A stretch of DNA of 64,000 bases. Source: Massospora cicadina. Lineage: Eukaryota > Entomophthoromycota > Entomophthoromycetes > Entomophthorales > Entomophthoraceae. Location of the stretch: NCBI GenBank assembly GCA_022478985.1, contig JAKSZP010014463.1:62001-126000 (forward strand), given 5' to 3'. A model generated the notes under the pieces. That model had not been told where the DNA came from and ran no database searches. It saw nothing but the letters and a program-made list of their open reading frames with translations. Below, one piece after another: positions 1 to 11,929 of the stretch (its first letter is position 1; every line of letters begins with the position of its first letter). Position numbers and translations under genes: made by a program.

Positions 1-1085
1 GCCTTTTATACGCGGCTCAATGTACTCCTCCGCTGTTGGATCTGGGGCTCAAACCATCCACCAATAGCCCTCTCAACCATTGCCCGACCCTGTAATGAAG
101 GGGGCCTAGGGCTTCTGGACACGCGATCCCACGCCACCACAATCTTCCTGAAGTTCCTATGGCCGATTGTCTGCTGGGACGCGACCCCCATGCCCCAATG
201 GGCGCCCGCCCTCCGCCAGTCAGTGTCAGCAGCTCTGGGTCTTCCTAGAGCATCTCTGACCTCATTAGGGGAGTGGCTCACAAACCACCCAGGCCATCGC
301 CTAAAACCATCCTCATCCCCCTACTGGAACCAGGCTCTCCTTGCCCTGAAACGAGTAGGCGCGCGGATCCACCATGCCTTCCCATACAGAAGGGAAGGCC
401 CTGGCCTCAGCCCACGTCGCCATGCAATTGTGCACAATGGACAAGTTGTCACAACTCGCCTCAACCCCCAAGATCGTCCTCCCATCCGCCCAAGACTCCT
501 TGAGCTCCTCCCTCCCTCCGTGAGATTTGACCTTAAGGAATTGTGGAAGGACGTCTATCACCCCATCCTGTCAGCAAAGGTGTCCAACACCTTATGGAGA
601 GTGCTCCACTGTTCATACAGGACAGGGGACCGGACTGGCCCTACCTTCCAGCACCGAAGCTGCCCCGCTGTGTGGAGCCTATTGACTCCCACCTCCATCG
701 TTTTTTCACCTGTCCAGGTGTCGCCGCATTTTGGCCAAAGGCCCGCGCGCTCCTCCATGCTCAGCCCTGGTCTGGACACCCTGTGCAAGACCTCATGTTT
801 GAGCAGACATTGCCTGGTTGCCACCGACCCCTCCGTGTCCTCGCCTATGCCACAGCCATCTGGACCATCCATAACTCCTTCCTTCGTGCTGCCTTTGACC
901 AGCAGGTGTGGACCCTTCCACACATGATCACCCACTTTCAGGTACACTTTGAGATGGCCCTGAAGGTCTGCACTATGTCGCCAACCCTCCCCCGCTCAGT
1001 TGTCACTGCAGCACGGCTCTGGCGCGCAAACCCCCTCCCTTTCTCGATGCCTCCTCCCTCCCCTTCCCTCGCCTCAGGCTCTTAG
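1..1085 (+). pseudogene. LINE-A ORF2, C-terminal part with zinc-binding module
   Basis: This is the region downstream of the reverse transcriptase in a LINE ORF2. Frame 1 from base 1 has the post-RT signature GGLGLLDTRS near 105-135, then a segment typical of the zf-RVT module (KVSNTLWRVLH, about 575-610). Near 661 the reading switches to frame 3. The zinc-binding cysteines straddle this point, S-C-P in frame 1 and R-C-V in frame 3, followed by H-L-H-R-F-F-T-C-P. A single-base indel there explains the break. The frame ends at the stop codon at 1083-1085. The polymerase and endonuclease domains lie outside the window. Confidence 0.8.
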
Positions 1086-1158
1086 GAGCCCAGGCGTAAT
1101 TCAATAAACATCGATGAATCCCCCCTTGGGTTGGGACCATCTAGTACTAAAAAAAAAA
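1..1158 (+). mobile_element. LINE-A, 3' end (5' part outside window)
   Basis: The 3' portion of a non-LTR retrotransposon. It holds the end of ORF2, a short 3' UTR of about 60 bases with an AATAAA-like motif near 1103, the terminal motif TTGGGACCATCTAGTACT, and an A tract at 1149-1158. The block is clearly GC- and C-rich compared with the AT-rich DNA that follows. Its terminal motif recurs in six micro-insertions elsewhere in the window, which fixes where this family ends. The 5' part lies left of the window, so the left target-site duplication cannot be seen. Confidence 0.85.
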
Positions 1159-2440
1159 CATAGTGCTAACTTGTTTTATAACACCAAAAAGCTGAAACTA
1201 TATCACTTTAAGTTATGTTTACATACTTTGAGAGTAAAATATACATAAAACATGTTTCTAAAAGCACTCATCATTGTTATCAAGGCTTTTAAGGGCATTA
1301 GTAATTACTTTTTTAATGAGCTTTTAAGATATAGGTGAAAATAAGATTACTATGAAAAGATATAACTTATCAGAAAATACCACTAAAATGCCATAGTTTA
1401 AATTAAAACATCAAGTCTGATCAAAACTAAATAGCATAATATTTTTATCATAATATTTTAAAGTGATAAAGTAAAGTAGGATTCCATTATGAGTACTCAT
1501 GCACATATAATAGTATTAAAGCCACAATATACTATGAATCTGATAATGCAGAAAATATGTGCTAATAAGGAACAATTGAAAAAGTACTATCTTGATAAAG
1601 TGTCATAGATCTCAATAACTGGAGGAAACTAATAAAATCCTTATAAAGCTATCACTCTGGTATACTTTAGTATCATTTTTAATCTTGGTAATTCTAAGTC
1701 AGATGAAGCCTCATCCATATCCTCAGAATTTATTTTTACCACAATGTGAAAGGGTGTATATGTGAAAGGCACATGGTACTCTCACTTTATCCTCTTAGGT
1801 TCCATAGCAGAGTTTATTTAAATCCAAAGATTGCTCTCTTGATAATATAATCCTGCTTGTATATTTAGGAAGAACTTTGGCTGAAGATCCATAATATTGG
1901 CCAGTGTCTTATGGTATATCAACAGTTTGGAAGCTCACTAGGCTTAATAAAATAAATATGATACTTCTGGTCAAATTGGGTTGATCTTCCTAAAAATTTG
2001 GGAACTTTTACTGAGGCGGGCAACAATATAGGCTGGATATTTTTTGACCTAAAACCTTGCTGACACTCATATAAGGAACTAACTTGATAAAAAAACCAGA
2101 TAGTGAGAATTAAAAGGGACTAACTTTTTATCAGAAGATATAATTTAATATTGGATGCTAATTTCATTAGGTCAGGAACCAGTACTTATACCTCTAGTGC
2201 ATCTCCTGGCCACATTTTGAGCACACAATTCCCACAGATTATATTTTCCACCTCAGTTCAGCCATTTAACAGATAAAACTATGACCTATTGCTAGGACTA
2301 TTGGTGACAAAATGCTCTCAGAATCAGGAAGGTTTCAGGTAAAAATTGCAGCACAAATGTGCAAATTTGGCTAAAATTAGCCTAATTCGAGTTTCATCAT
2401 ACAGCTGACAAAATACAACTTATGGGAAATTTGGCATCAA
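1159..2440. other. AT-rich region, no gene seen
   Basis: AT-rich DNA after the LINE-A tail with no ORF, domain motif or clear repeat that I can support. It may be old element DNA decayed beyond recognition by eye. Confidence 0.5.
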
Positions 2441-2451
2441 TTTAAGTAAAT

Positions 2452-2682
2452 TATGTACCCTTAATCAGGATGTTAGCATGTCTCTCAATAGCACTAAGTA
2501 CTCCCATCTTGGCTATCTATGTGTAAGTGCTTACAAGTTTTGTCATATAGATAAAAATATATAATTACTATAAGAAATTGCATCATTTGGCTTATTGATG
2601 TATCCCTAATCAGGATGTCAGTAGCCTCTTGATAGCACTAGGTACACCATTTGGGCTGTCCATGAGCAAGTGCTGTTGCGCC
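2452..2682 (+). repeat. Degenerate ~85-bp direct repeat, two copies
   Basis: Copies at about 2452-2540 and 2597-2680 share the words CTAATCAGGATGT (TTAATCAGGATGT in the first), AATAGCACTA/GATAGCACTA and AAGTGCT in the same order and spacing. They are separated by about 55 bp. The arrangement fits a local duplication or part of a decayed LTR. No coding potential was seen. Confidence 0.6.
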
Positions 2683-2840
2683 AATTAAGAGCATCAATGT
2701 ACAAATTTCTTTAGGGCAGAAAAATAATTGCAATAATTTGAGGGGCAATCTTAGTGTTATTATTAGCCCATCAGATTTTTAGAGCTGTATTTGAATCAAT
2801 CCCAGAACAATTACTTGAAAATAAAGTTGGTTCTTGCATG

Positions 2841-3113
2841 GATAATTGGGACCAATTGTTGAGTTGTTGTAAGGGTAATTGCTTGAGTCGATGTATGGGT
2901 AATTGGCCCAAGTTATTGAAAGGGTAATTAGCCTGAGTTAATATGAGGATAATTGGCCAAATAGGTAAAAAAGTAATTGGCCTAAGTTGATTATAAGGAT
3001 AAATGGCCCAAGTTATTAAAAGGGTCTCAGCCTGAGTTGATGTAAGAATATTTGGCCTAAGTAAAAAGAGATATCGGCTTAAGTTGAGTGTAATGGTAAT
3101 CAGCCCTAATCGC
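2841..3113 (+). repeat. Degenerate tandem array, ~25-bp unit, about 11 copies
   Basis: About eleven imperfect units repeat a core close to GGTAATTGGCCTAAGTTGAT. Recurring pieces are GGTAATTGG or GGATAATTGG, then GGCC[TC]AAGTT or GCCTGAGTT, then a short AT-rich spacer. Units run 23-26 bases and have diverged substantially. No coding frame persists through the array, so this is minisatellite-like DNA, not a repeat protein. Confidence 0.7.
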
Positions 3114-4274
3114 CAGGTTAATGTTGAAATAATTGTCCAGAATTGATGGTGCTTAAAGGTATATTATGAGGTTAAACAGCCATGTTTTTAAGTTTTTGAA
3201 GGGGTTATTTTCGAGTAAACCACCAGAATTTGCACGGTTCTTATAAAATTATCTACTCCATTAATGATCTCCGATTATGGTGAATTTTTAGTAGGACTAT
3301 TACATGTCTGTGCATCAATAATGGTTAAGGCTTTTTTATGTTTTTAATCTTGACAACATGCCTTGTGTTAGATAATTGACTAAATTAATTTTGAAGCTAG
3401 TAAGACTCCAAATTAGACCAAAAACTAGGGCTCCACGCTTATGTAATTGATTTCAATGTATGTGAAATAGTCAATCAAATAATTTACAAAGAAGAATTTA
3501 AACTACAATTAAGCTGAGGAGTCAAAACTTTCATTTCCACTTAATTATTATTTGATCCAAAGACCAATTATTGGGAACTCTTGGGTCTAGTTAAATTTAT
3601 TTTGAGCGTCAATTAGTTTACAATTAAAAAATTAGATATTTGTGGTAAAGAATGCATGAGCACTGCGCTTCCATAGTCCAGAGGATTGGTGGCGTAGATA
3701 TCCAACATGCACCAGAAGAGGCGCTGTCTTTGAACTTTTTCCATAAGCCAAAAAATTCAGCCACTTAGGTGGAGATGAGTTTACAAAAGGAGACCTCTTA
3801 TGCGGAGAGATGTTTCAGAAATTTTGACCATAATCCACTGGCTAGGTGGTGGTACAAGGAGAAGAGCTATTGACGAAGATGCATTAGCATCAGAAGCAAC
3901 TTCAATTAAACAACTGAATCCATCTGAGGAATGAATTATCAAGGGTTTTAGTTTCAGTTACATATCAGCATTAGTTTTTTGTAACCTTTTAACAATTGAT
4001 ACTTTTTTTGTACTATGCCTATGACAGATAATATATTGATCAGAAAGATCATAGGGCGGTTAGTCATAGTAGTTGTAGTACAGAAGAATACTGATCTAAT
4101 CTTTAATTTCTAAATTTTTATTGAAACGCACCATCAGTGGGTCTGTTGTTTTCATACAATAGACAATTGCAACTCCTCTTTAGATCTGAGGAACAAATAA
4201 TCAGCCACATAATGGGGCAAATCTTCAGCACTGGTGCTCATGGATGTGATGGCGGATGGTGATTACATTTTAAA
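3114..4274. other. AT-rich region, no gene seen
   Basis: No recognisable ORF or domain. The right end borders the left LTR-like repeat of E0. Confidence 0.45.
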
Positions 4275-5015
4275 AAATTGGATTTAACAAACATATATTA
4301 ATTAATATAGCAATAACACCCATGATACCCTATAGATCTCTCCGTACCCTTGGCCCACCGCCTGAATTTTCAGTTGATCAATTCCCAATGATAAATCATC
4401 ATATATCAGCAGTAAGCCTCAATTTAATATAAGCATTTATGGTTAATCTGTTATATTATTCTTACATTTTTTTCTGGAAGACCTACCCTTTCTGTTTGTC
4501 ATCTAAATACCCAGTTCCCTTAGATTAGTTCCGTTCTCATCAATCTAAAATTTAATAGAATTAAGAATTTCTGTAATGAGCTGTCCCACTGACTGAAAGC
4601 CAAAAAAGCGCCTGACATTGAACAGACAACCATCAAGATGTACCCAACGTTGGACTGATTTCCCGGTCTCAGAATCATTGCCCAAAGTCTATCAGCAGAC
4701 CAAAAAGGGGAATCACTGTAAGTAATGTGAATGATAGAAAGCCAACTCACAGTCTACACCATTGGTGCTCAGGTATAAATTGGAATCTTTAAATATTTTA
4801 AAAGGGGACAATACATGTAAACACAACTCTTGGTATTAAGTTCAGCAAGAGTAATGTTGGTATGCCATTATTTGAGTCAACTAGCACCGCAAGTATGCAA
4901 AAAGACTATAAAGGATTTAGGGATACATATTCAATAAAATTCTTAGTTTTCTATTTGTCTTTTAAATTTATATTTAGTGTTAAATATCTTCATACAGTTA
5001 TACCTGTTTGCGCGC
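4275..5015 (+). repeat. E0 left LTR-like repeat
   Basis: Left copy of the E0 direct repeat. It has a TATA-like CAGGTATAAATTGG near 4770. Ends are approximate, because the similarity to the right copy fades near 4275 and 5015. Confidence 0.6.
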
Positions 5016-5064
5016 AAACACTACCTATGACAATATCGCCCAGTTGCAGCCTAAATTGCAACTA

Positions 5065-5080
5065 TTTATCACTACAGGGG
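5065..5080 (+). promoter_or_regulatory. E0 primer-binding-site-like block
   Basis: TTTATCACTACAGGGG lies just beyond the left E0 repeat and matches the block after the left LTRs of E1, E3 and E4 (core TCACTACAGGG). As in those elements, it is likely the tRNA primer-binding site. The match is weaker here. Confidence 0.4.
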
Positions 5081-6570
5081 CATTGTCAATACCTTGTATC
5101 CTATTGAACATATAAAAATTCAACTACATGAAGATTTTTGTTAGCCTGACCCAAGAATATCTTTTATGGTGAACTGGATAACGTAGAGGTTCAGCCAAGC
5201 TATAGACTCCCAACCCTACTTTCTGAAGTTTTATCTTTTTACAATCAGCAAGAAATCTGGTTTTCTGAAAATACTTTTATGCTCCACGCCGCAGTAACTA
5301 CCTTTATTTACTAGAAGAGAGGAAGTTTAAAGCTTATCTGGCCTTTAACAGACACATAAAACTTTATAGATCATGTTCCAATTTCAAGGGCAGTAAAATC
5401 AAGGAATTGAATTTTGATCTCATAAAAATAAAAAACACAAACAGGCTGTTCAACGATTACCAGCATAATGGCGCCATTCTACTAGTCTTATCAATTACTC
5501 CACCAAAAAGTTTAAAAGGTCATGTGTACATGTAAGCAAGATCATGTTCATGATCAATCCTTGGACTTTAAAACCAAAAATAGCATGTAACCATTTGTAA
5601 CTAACACACCCTTTATTCTGACTACCATACCATTGAAAGAAAATGTTCCTAACACTGCCTAGATGTATACTACACATCCTGCTATTGGGAAAATGTTTTT
5701 TAAAACTCCCCTTTAGCTGTCAATACTTATTGTGCTGTGATTTATCCAGGCTTACCAGGAATCAGGTTTAATGATGGTCACCAAGTTGCCAAGTTAACTT
5801 GCCTAAGTTTGACAGAAAAATGAGACATTCACACTTTTATATGGCTGTTTGAAATCAACATGGGGGATTTTAATTCCCAAGCCAAACTTTTCAAGTTATT
5901 GAAACTGTTGACTCTGTCAGTCAATAGATGGTAATACAAAAGAATTTGTGAAGCTGGTATGTCTTATAATAATGTTAAACAAGGTAAGTTTTAATGAATT
6001 TGGTGGGTGGAACTGCTGATAGAGTGGAAACCGCCTAACTTCCCATCAACTTTACTCCAGTTGAAGAAATTTAGCCTTTGCTAACTGTTTTTATCATTCA
6101 TCCCAAGAAGTTGTATGGGGCTAGAGGTTAAGTCATTATAATTTATCAGGTTTATTTTCTCTACGCTTGAGAGCCCTACAAAGGATTATACCAGGCTATG
6201 TCCCATGTTTTAAAAGCCAAAAGAACTAAAACTAAGATGAAGATGTATCTCCGCCATTGTGCCCTCATTTCAAGCACCAGAAAGAGCATATGTTATATAT
6301 ATAAATTCTGATGCACTATATACTGATTACATTAAATATATAAGCAGCCATAATTGGCCTCGCTACCCTACAAAAAACCAGGGATTCATTATTTTAACAT
6401 TGTCCACAGGCACACAAGAGGGAAAAGCTAGGCATAGTAAAAAAAGATATTCTACTTCTGCTATAAAGTTAGTATTACCCATCTAAAGACCAAATAATCA
6501 TGAACACTGCCTAGCTGGCAGAACTTCTTTTGAGTAGAAAACAGTTGTCTATGCCTCCACAGATGCAGGT
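5081..6570. other. E0 interior, left part; no gene seen
   Basis: AT-rich sequence between the E0 left repeat and the E1 insertion. Only short ORFs of up to 75 codons occur, with no motif of gag, protease, reverse transcriptase or integrase. I regard those ORFs as chance. Confidence 0.45.
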
Positions 6571-6907
6571 TGTCAGGATTTTACCAAATTCTTCTATCCC
6601 TGAATCTATTACCCCAAATAATTCTCAATCAGTTGTTGAGGGGTCTTAGTGAATTTGGTCGCATCAGGTCTTCTAAACATGATCATGCTTATCATGATCA
6701 TGTAACCTCAAAAGATTTGTTTACTCAGGTATTGAAAAGTTCAGATATAAGGATAGACTTGCAAAACCTCTAGATATTGATTCTATTAAATAAAATTTAA
6801 TTCTATTTGTAAGTTATATCTATTAATATTTTATTAAAATCTTAAACTTTGGAGATTCTATAAAAGTAATTTTAAAAGAATACATGAAATTTTTAGGTGT
6901 AAATTAA
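6571..6907 (+). repeat. E1 5' LTR
   Basis: Begins TGTCAGGATTTTACC and aligns along its length with 13054-13394. It contains the inverted repeat CATGATCATG-CTTAT-CATGATCATG at 6678-6702, which is partly eroded in the 3' LTR. The right boundary is set by the shared GTGTAAATTAA/GTGTAATTCA end. Confidence 0.8.
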
Positions 6908-6918
6908 AGCTTCAAAAG

Positions 6919-6935
6919 AGATGCTCACTACAGGG
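6919..6935 (+). promoter_or_regulatory. E1 primer-binding-site-like block
   Basis: AGATGCTCACTACAGGG starts 12 bases after the LTR end. The same block follows the left LTR of E4 (TAGTGCTCACTACAGGG) and, with changes, of E2 and E3. Its complement reads as a tRNA 3' end with a T-stem-like CCTGT, a 7-base acceptor strand and CCA. Primer binding is inferred. Confidence 0.55.
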
Positions 6936-7009
6936 AGCACTCTGAGCTATGCACCAGTGAAAACGTTGTTCACAACTTTAGATTCTCTTTTTTGTCCTTG
7001 GAGTCTCAG

Positions 7010-7690
7010 GACCATGAACAGAGTATTTTGCGTTGGTTTGTTCTACTAAATCCAAAATTCCCAGGGAGCCTTATAAAGTTGGAATTCTGTGCCAATTTAG
7101 AGCTTAAAGGTCCCAACTTAATTTTATTACAAATTTTTAACTGAAGCCTAAAGCTTTACAAGACACCATCCAGCAATTACGTGATGGGGTCCTTTTTCTC
7201 AGGATCCATTATATTTAGTTTTGGTCCAAGGATGTGCCCTCCACCATGAGGGACTTATACCAAACCTCTCAGTTGGCCAGGGTTAGTACTGGGCCATATC
7301 TACGCTAGTTTTTGCACCTTGCGTTGTACCACTTAATATAAGTAATGGGATCACATAATCAGGGGATATTAAATTTATTGAAAGGACATCAATCTTTGAA
7401 CATTTCAGTTTCTAAGTTATTCAATTCTTTGTCCAAGTTTAGTTGTAACATTTGAGATGCATTTATTAGTAACTGTAATATTCTTAATGATGTACAGCAA
7501 AAAAGCCCATCTTAATCACAGAATATCTAGCATCATTGGCACTCAATTGGTGGAATGAGTTTGAGAATTATAATGAGTATAGAGATAGCCTCACCCACCT
7601 TTCTAGAAAAAATCAGTTGGTGGATAAGAAAATCAAAAATTGCCTTTTAAAGTTGGAGAAAATATATTTGAGATTCAAATTTGAGTTAGC
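7010..7690 (+). pseudogene. E1 gag, N-terminal region
   Basis: Translated pieces match the start of E4 gag: S-I-L-R-W, LEF[CH]ANLE and GPN/DPN. Further on come STMRDLY and LQDTI-QQLRDG (about 7130-7270). E2 has the same STMRDLY followed by a TSAQL motif. The segment is split among frames by several indels. Its function is unknown, but conservation among E1, E2 and E4 shows it is the real N-terminal part of Gag in this clade. Confidence 0.65.
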
Positions 7691-7693
7691 TAA

Positions 7694-8185
7694 GTGGAGG
7701 AACCCCCTGGAACTATGGGTCACCCGGGGTCCAAGGTCCTCCTGGACCAGTGGGTCCCCCAGGACCTAATGAGCCCATGGGCCTATGGAGCTAGAGAGAC
7801 AATGGGACCTTCTGGATTAAGTGGACCACCTTGCCCATGTGGAACTCCTGGTACAGCAGGGCCGCCTGGTCCTCCTGGACCCCCTAGTGCTGTTGGGCCT
7901 TCCAGGCCTCCCAGCCCTTCAGGGCTCCCCCAACGCTCTAGCTCTGTTGACTCTGATTATCCATATGAGTCTAATAATAGTTTGCTCTTTAACATGATTG
8001 ACCAGTTGCAAGTGCGAATACATAATTTAGCCAAGTTATGCAGCTTGACTCCAGATGGGACTCCTATTAACCTCCTGTTCTTACTTCTTTCCTTATCTGA
8101 CAAGCTATATAATTTAGGCAAATGGGCTAAGGATAGTGATATCTTGCTACAAGCGTGTGAACTTAAGGGCAAATGTTCTAAATGA
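7694..8185 (+). pseudogene. E1 gag, collagen-like tract and helical segment
   Basis: A Gly-X-Y tract covers about 7697-7930. One frame reads GVQGPPGPVGPPGP and the next [15 protein letters not shown], with a frameshift near 7790. It is followed at about 7980-8180 by a helical segment with LTPDGTPIN, SLSDKL and a conserved KWAKDSDILLQA stretch, nearly identical to E4 (KWAKDTDILLQA). Collagen-like repeats normally form triple helices. Inside Gag this could mediate trimerisation or act as a linker. The conservation in diverged relatives argues against a chance repeat. Confidence 0.8.
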
Positions 8186-8260
8186 AGATTGCTTCCTTGG
8201 AGCTTAGATGCCAAGTTCAACAGGAGCAAATTCATGAATTAAACTGAATTTTGATGCTAA

Positions 8261-9440
8261 ATGGGGCATTTAAAGTTAAATCATTGGATTAACGAAACTT
8301 GCACTAAGGATAAACTTGCTCAATATGTTGAGGCGATGGACACCGCTGGCCTCATAAACAAAGAAAACCCACAACTATATCTCCTTATGCCCCATGTCGC
8401 TGATGCTCCCACCCTGATGCTGTCTTCCATGGTCCACCAGCTAAAGTAAGCATCGAAATTTTTCCCTAAAGCTTCCTCGCCATCTGATATGGCTTCCTAG
8501 GCTGATAGCTTAGGGGCTATATTGGGATTTTTTTATTTACAATAATCCCTTTGTTTGACTCAATTGCAAAAATAAGATGCATGGTGGCTCCAACTTTTAG
8601 GTTGGGCACCACTAGTGCTAAAAAAGAAATTTGCACTGAGTTTTCTGGATTGTACCCATAATATTCCTCCCAAGCATCTGACCTTAAATCTTATACCTCC
8701 ACTCAACCAGAGCAGCCTGGGGTTCATGTCTATACAGCTAATGCTCCTATGAGTTTTAAAACGATGTTTTAGGATATGTATTACCATGGATAAGGGAGTA
8801 TCGTTTCTTTCCTTTATTTATTATTAGAAGGCTCTAGGGAGACAACAGACCTTTAAGAAATGAATTATTTGCATAATTGTCTTACCCATATGGCCCAGGA
8901 TTTTATGGTTTCCCTTCTGATTACTTATACTACTTGGTCTCATGTCAAAGAGACCTTGATAAAGAAATTTAGGAGTGAGAAGACCTTATCCTCTCAAAAA
9001 ACATGCTTTTATGGGCATACAACCCCTTTGAAATGAATCCATTAAGGACTTTGTACACCAGTTTTATTAAGAGGCGCAGACTTTGGGACCATCTAGTACT
9101 AAAAAAAAAAAAAGAGGCGCAGACTTTGGTGAACTGTGGTCTCTTTTAATTCTTAACAATGCTATAGCTTCCATTATGTCTTCTTTCACCTTCCAAACTC
9201 AGTTGAAAGTCTACTTATTAATGTGAAGAAGAACTTCTGAAATATCTTGGACATTAAGGAGGATTTTGTTGGAATTGCCACTTCAATTCACCAAAAAACC
9301 CACATATATAACTCTTAAAAACCAGTTTGTCCTAAAGTGTATGCAGTATCTGAAAACTCTCAGGGTATTCAATGTGACTATTGTCACCAATACTTTCATA
9401 CTGAAGACCGCTTTTTAAGAAGAAATCCAATTTGAAGAGC
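8261..9440 (+). pseudogene. E1 gag, capsid-like region and CCHC knuckle
   Basis: From about 8880 the translation matches E4 capsid: NYL-NCLT, TWS-VKE, EKTLSSQK and NESIKDF. This is the layout of retrotransposon Gag (a helical domain ending in a region rich in aromatic residues). The zinc knuckle at 9374-9415 reads IQCDYCHQYFHTEDRF. It fits C-X2-C-X4-H-X4-C except that the last Cys is Phe. A 25-bp LINE-A micro-insertion (9087-9111) interrupts the capsid frame. Confidence 0.7.
9087..9111 (+). mobile_element. LINE-A micro-insertion 1 (25 bp)
   Basis: GACCATCTAGTACT plus an A run is the extreme 3' end of LINE-A. It is flanked by an 18-bp perfect duplication, AAGAGGCGCAGACTTTGG (9069-9086 and 9112-9129). 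The 5' junction shares TTGG with the LINE 3' end, which suggests microhomology at the truncation point. This is the only plus-oriented case of the six. Confidence 0.9.
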
Positions 9441-9539
9441 AAGGAAGAAAATTTCAATAAGATCTATTACCTTGATAACGATTTGGGTATAAACCAGGGT
9501 GAACATATCACTGTAGAGCATAATAGAGACGAACATTCG

Positions 9540-9760
9540 TCTTCTTATGCCTTGCCCTCCTTGTTAGCGCTACCTTCACAAATTAAAAAATGATCACTCG
9601 CATTAATCTTCAAGTAAACTAGATCAATGTTAGGGCCATCATTGATACCATCTCTCCCATAAATGTAGTCCCATATAAGATGATAAGCTGATTAAACTTA
9701 CGCTTAAATTTACCATTTTGAGAGTATGGAACTGCAGGACCCCAGAGTATGCGGTTAATT
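9540..9760 (+). pseudogene. E1 aspartic protease
   Basis: The segment matches E4 protease: LP-LLALPSQ, then V-AIIDT-S-NVV. The catalytic D-T/S-G triad is degraded to D-T-I. It lies after the zinc knuckle and before RT, as expected in Ty3/gypsy pol. It would process Gag-Pol in an intact element and is inactive here. Confidence 0.6.
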
Positions 9761-10449
9761 TAAGCTTTTTCATCACTTCCCTTGAAGATCAAAAAGTTAA
9801 TTTTTATGGTACCTGCTATCACTTGAATAATTGAGTTATGACCTTCTCTTGGCAATTTTTACAGTTATTTAGTGGGTCATTATTTTCCCTAACTCTCCTC
9901 TATCCCTTTTGGAGTTCTGGGTTCCTTTATTTTTATCTGAAAATGCTCTTATTCAACATACCAAGCGTCAGGTCTGTCTGTTGGAAGAAACAAAAAGGTC
10001 CTATATTATTCAGTATCATGTTGAAGGACCTTAAGTAAATCACCCTCAAGATGCTGACATCAAAGAAGATATGACTTTTCTCTCCTGATACTGTTGCTAT
10101 TCCTCTGAAATCTCAGAGTATTGTTGACAACTTATTATATTTCGCTATCCCCATGGACCAATTGAAGATTCAGGGCGTTTCAACTCCCTTCTGTTAAAGA
10201 GATTTTTCCTTGCCCATTAGTGCTGGACTATGCATATTTGGGAGCTTTACTCATAAATTCTGGCGAATCTCACTACATGGTCAAAAACTATAGATTGATA
10301 GACTATGATAATCTATGTCAAACTATTACCTCTTTCTTAAATTTATGATGTTAAGACTTTTAGGGGTTTACAAACTTCTGGATTATAGTCCAATCAGGAA
10401 ATTCTTAATGTTGGTTCCGCAATTGGGAAACATCTTAATCCAGACCAAG

Positions 10450-11350
10450 AAAAACTAGTTTATCAAATACTAGAGGAATATCTCGATATTTTAGCAAAGC
10501 ATACCTATAATTTTGGTGAAATGAATGGAGTAACGCATACCGTTGAAACTGGGGAGCATGCTCCTATTTGTGCTAAGCCTTATTGCAAGTTGAAGGTTGA
10601 GTAGGCGCAGGTCACCAAAGAGTTGAATCAATTTATTGGAAGCCATATATTAAGACCTTCCAATAGTCCTTGGGCCTCCCCATTGTTGTTGGTGAAGAAG
10701 AAATATGGCTCTCACTGGGTGGTTAGAGATTACCACAAGTATAATTCAATTACTCGTCAGCACAGCCTCCCCTTACCAAGGACTGATGATTCCCTCCGTT
10801 TGCTTGCTGGCTCTACATACTTTTCTGCAAAGGATTTATCCATTGGTTACTGGAATATTGAGTCAGCCCTGGAGGACTGGGCCACATGTGCTTTGATTTC
10901 TAGTGAGGGCTTGTATAAACTGACTTGTATGCCACAAGGGTTGATCAATGTCTAGCCAAATTTATAGGGTCATGGATGGAATGCTCCAAGACTTGTAGCT
11001 GACCCGAGTCTTGGTGTATTTAGATGACATTACCATGTTTTCAAAGACTTTTACTGAGAACTTGGACCACTAATGAGAAGACTTTAACAAATTTAGAATT
11101 CTTAATTACACTCAAAACTTCCAAATGTTCCTTCTTCCAGAATTTTTGAAGCTCTTAGGGAACAAGGTTTCTTTTGAAAGGGATTTAACCTTTTCTAGAA
11201 AAAATTAAGTCCATTAGCCAAATGTCTCCCATGGACTCTTTGCGTGATATACAGGTTTTCCTATGTATGATCAGATATTATCAACAATTATCCCTATATT
11301 TGCTAATCTGGCTGAACCTCTATTCTATTTATTACAGAAAGGTGTATCCT
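10450..11350 (+). pseudogene. E1 reverse transcriptase
   Basis: The best frame is 10623-10955, with SPWASPLLLVKKK, LPRTDDSLRLLAGSTYF, GYWNIE and a C-MPQGL motif. The catalytic box VLVYLDDITMFSKTF (10,999-11,045) is intact. It continues with a GY/F-QQ-IP thumb or connection segment ending in NLAEPL-like residues. These are RT domains 1-7 of Ty3/gypsy. Frame changes near 10955 and several stops make it non-functional. Confidence 0.85.
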
Positions 11351-11419
11351 TTGAGTGGGGATCTGCTTTGGACCAATCTTTTAATTCTCTAATAACAGCT
11401 CTAACCAAAGCGTCAGTTT

Positions 11420-11810
11420 TAATTTATCCTTGATTTGATAAGCCTTTTATTCTGCATACTGACGTGAGCTATGTTGCTATTGGGGCCATCTATCTCAGTA
11501 TGATAATTAAATTGACCATCCTGTGACCTTTTACAGCAAAACCCTATCTAAAGCTGAGCTAAATTTAAGTGTAACCAAACAAGAGTGACTAGCTGTAATT
11601 ATGGAAAATTAAACACTTCCAATACTTCTTACATGGTAACCACCTTTCTGTTGTTACCAACCATTCTTCTCAAAGATGGTTGCAAAATATGAAGGATCCG
11701 GATGTGAGGTTGGCTCTTTGGGCCTTACAATTTCAAAAATTATGTTTTCCAATCGTTCAATGTTCAGGTACAAGCATCAAAATGCCAATGACATGTTTTG
11801 ATTTCCTATG
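11420..11810 (+). pseudogene. E1 RNase H
   Basis: Readable pieces are FDKPFILHTDVSYVAIGAI (about 11437-11495), F-AKP-L (PF-SK-like) and VVTNHSSQRWLQNMKD (about 11650-11700). The first aspartate (H-T-D) and the V-T-N/D-H-x-S-L-x-W segment match the RNase H domain that follows RT. Stops interrupt it. Confidence 0.75.
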
Positions 11811-11929
11811 TTAACCTTGGATCTTAAAAGAGGAGCGATTATTTACTCTAATTGGACGACTGAGCTGGGGATAAAGAAACTGAGGAAGATCAAGCTTTCT
11901 TTAAGGCCATTACTAAGGATACTATAATA

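Noticed and set aside
190..927. 245-codon ORF starting at ATG 190 as an independent gene
   Set aside because: The same frame is open from base 1 with LINE ORF2 motifs upstream of that ATG, and after about 663 the true frame switches. The ATG has no significance.
2841..3113. CRISPR-like array
   Set aside because: Units are contiguous without unique spacers and highly diverged, in a eukaryotic context. It is a minisatellite-like tandem repeat.
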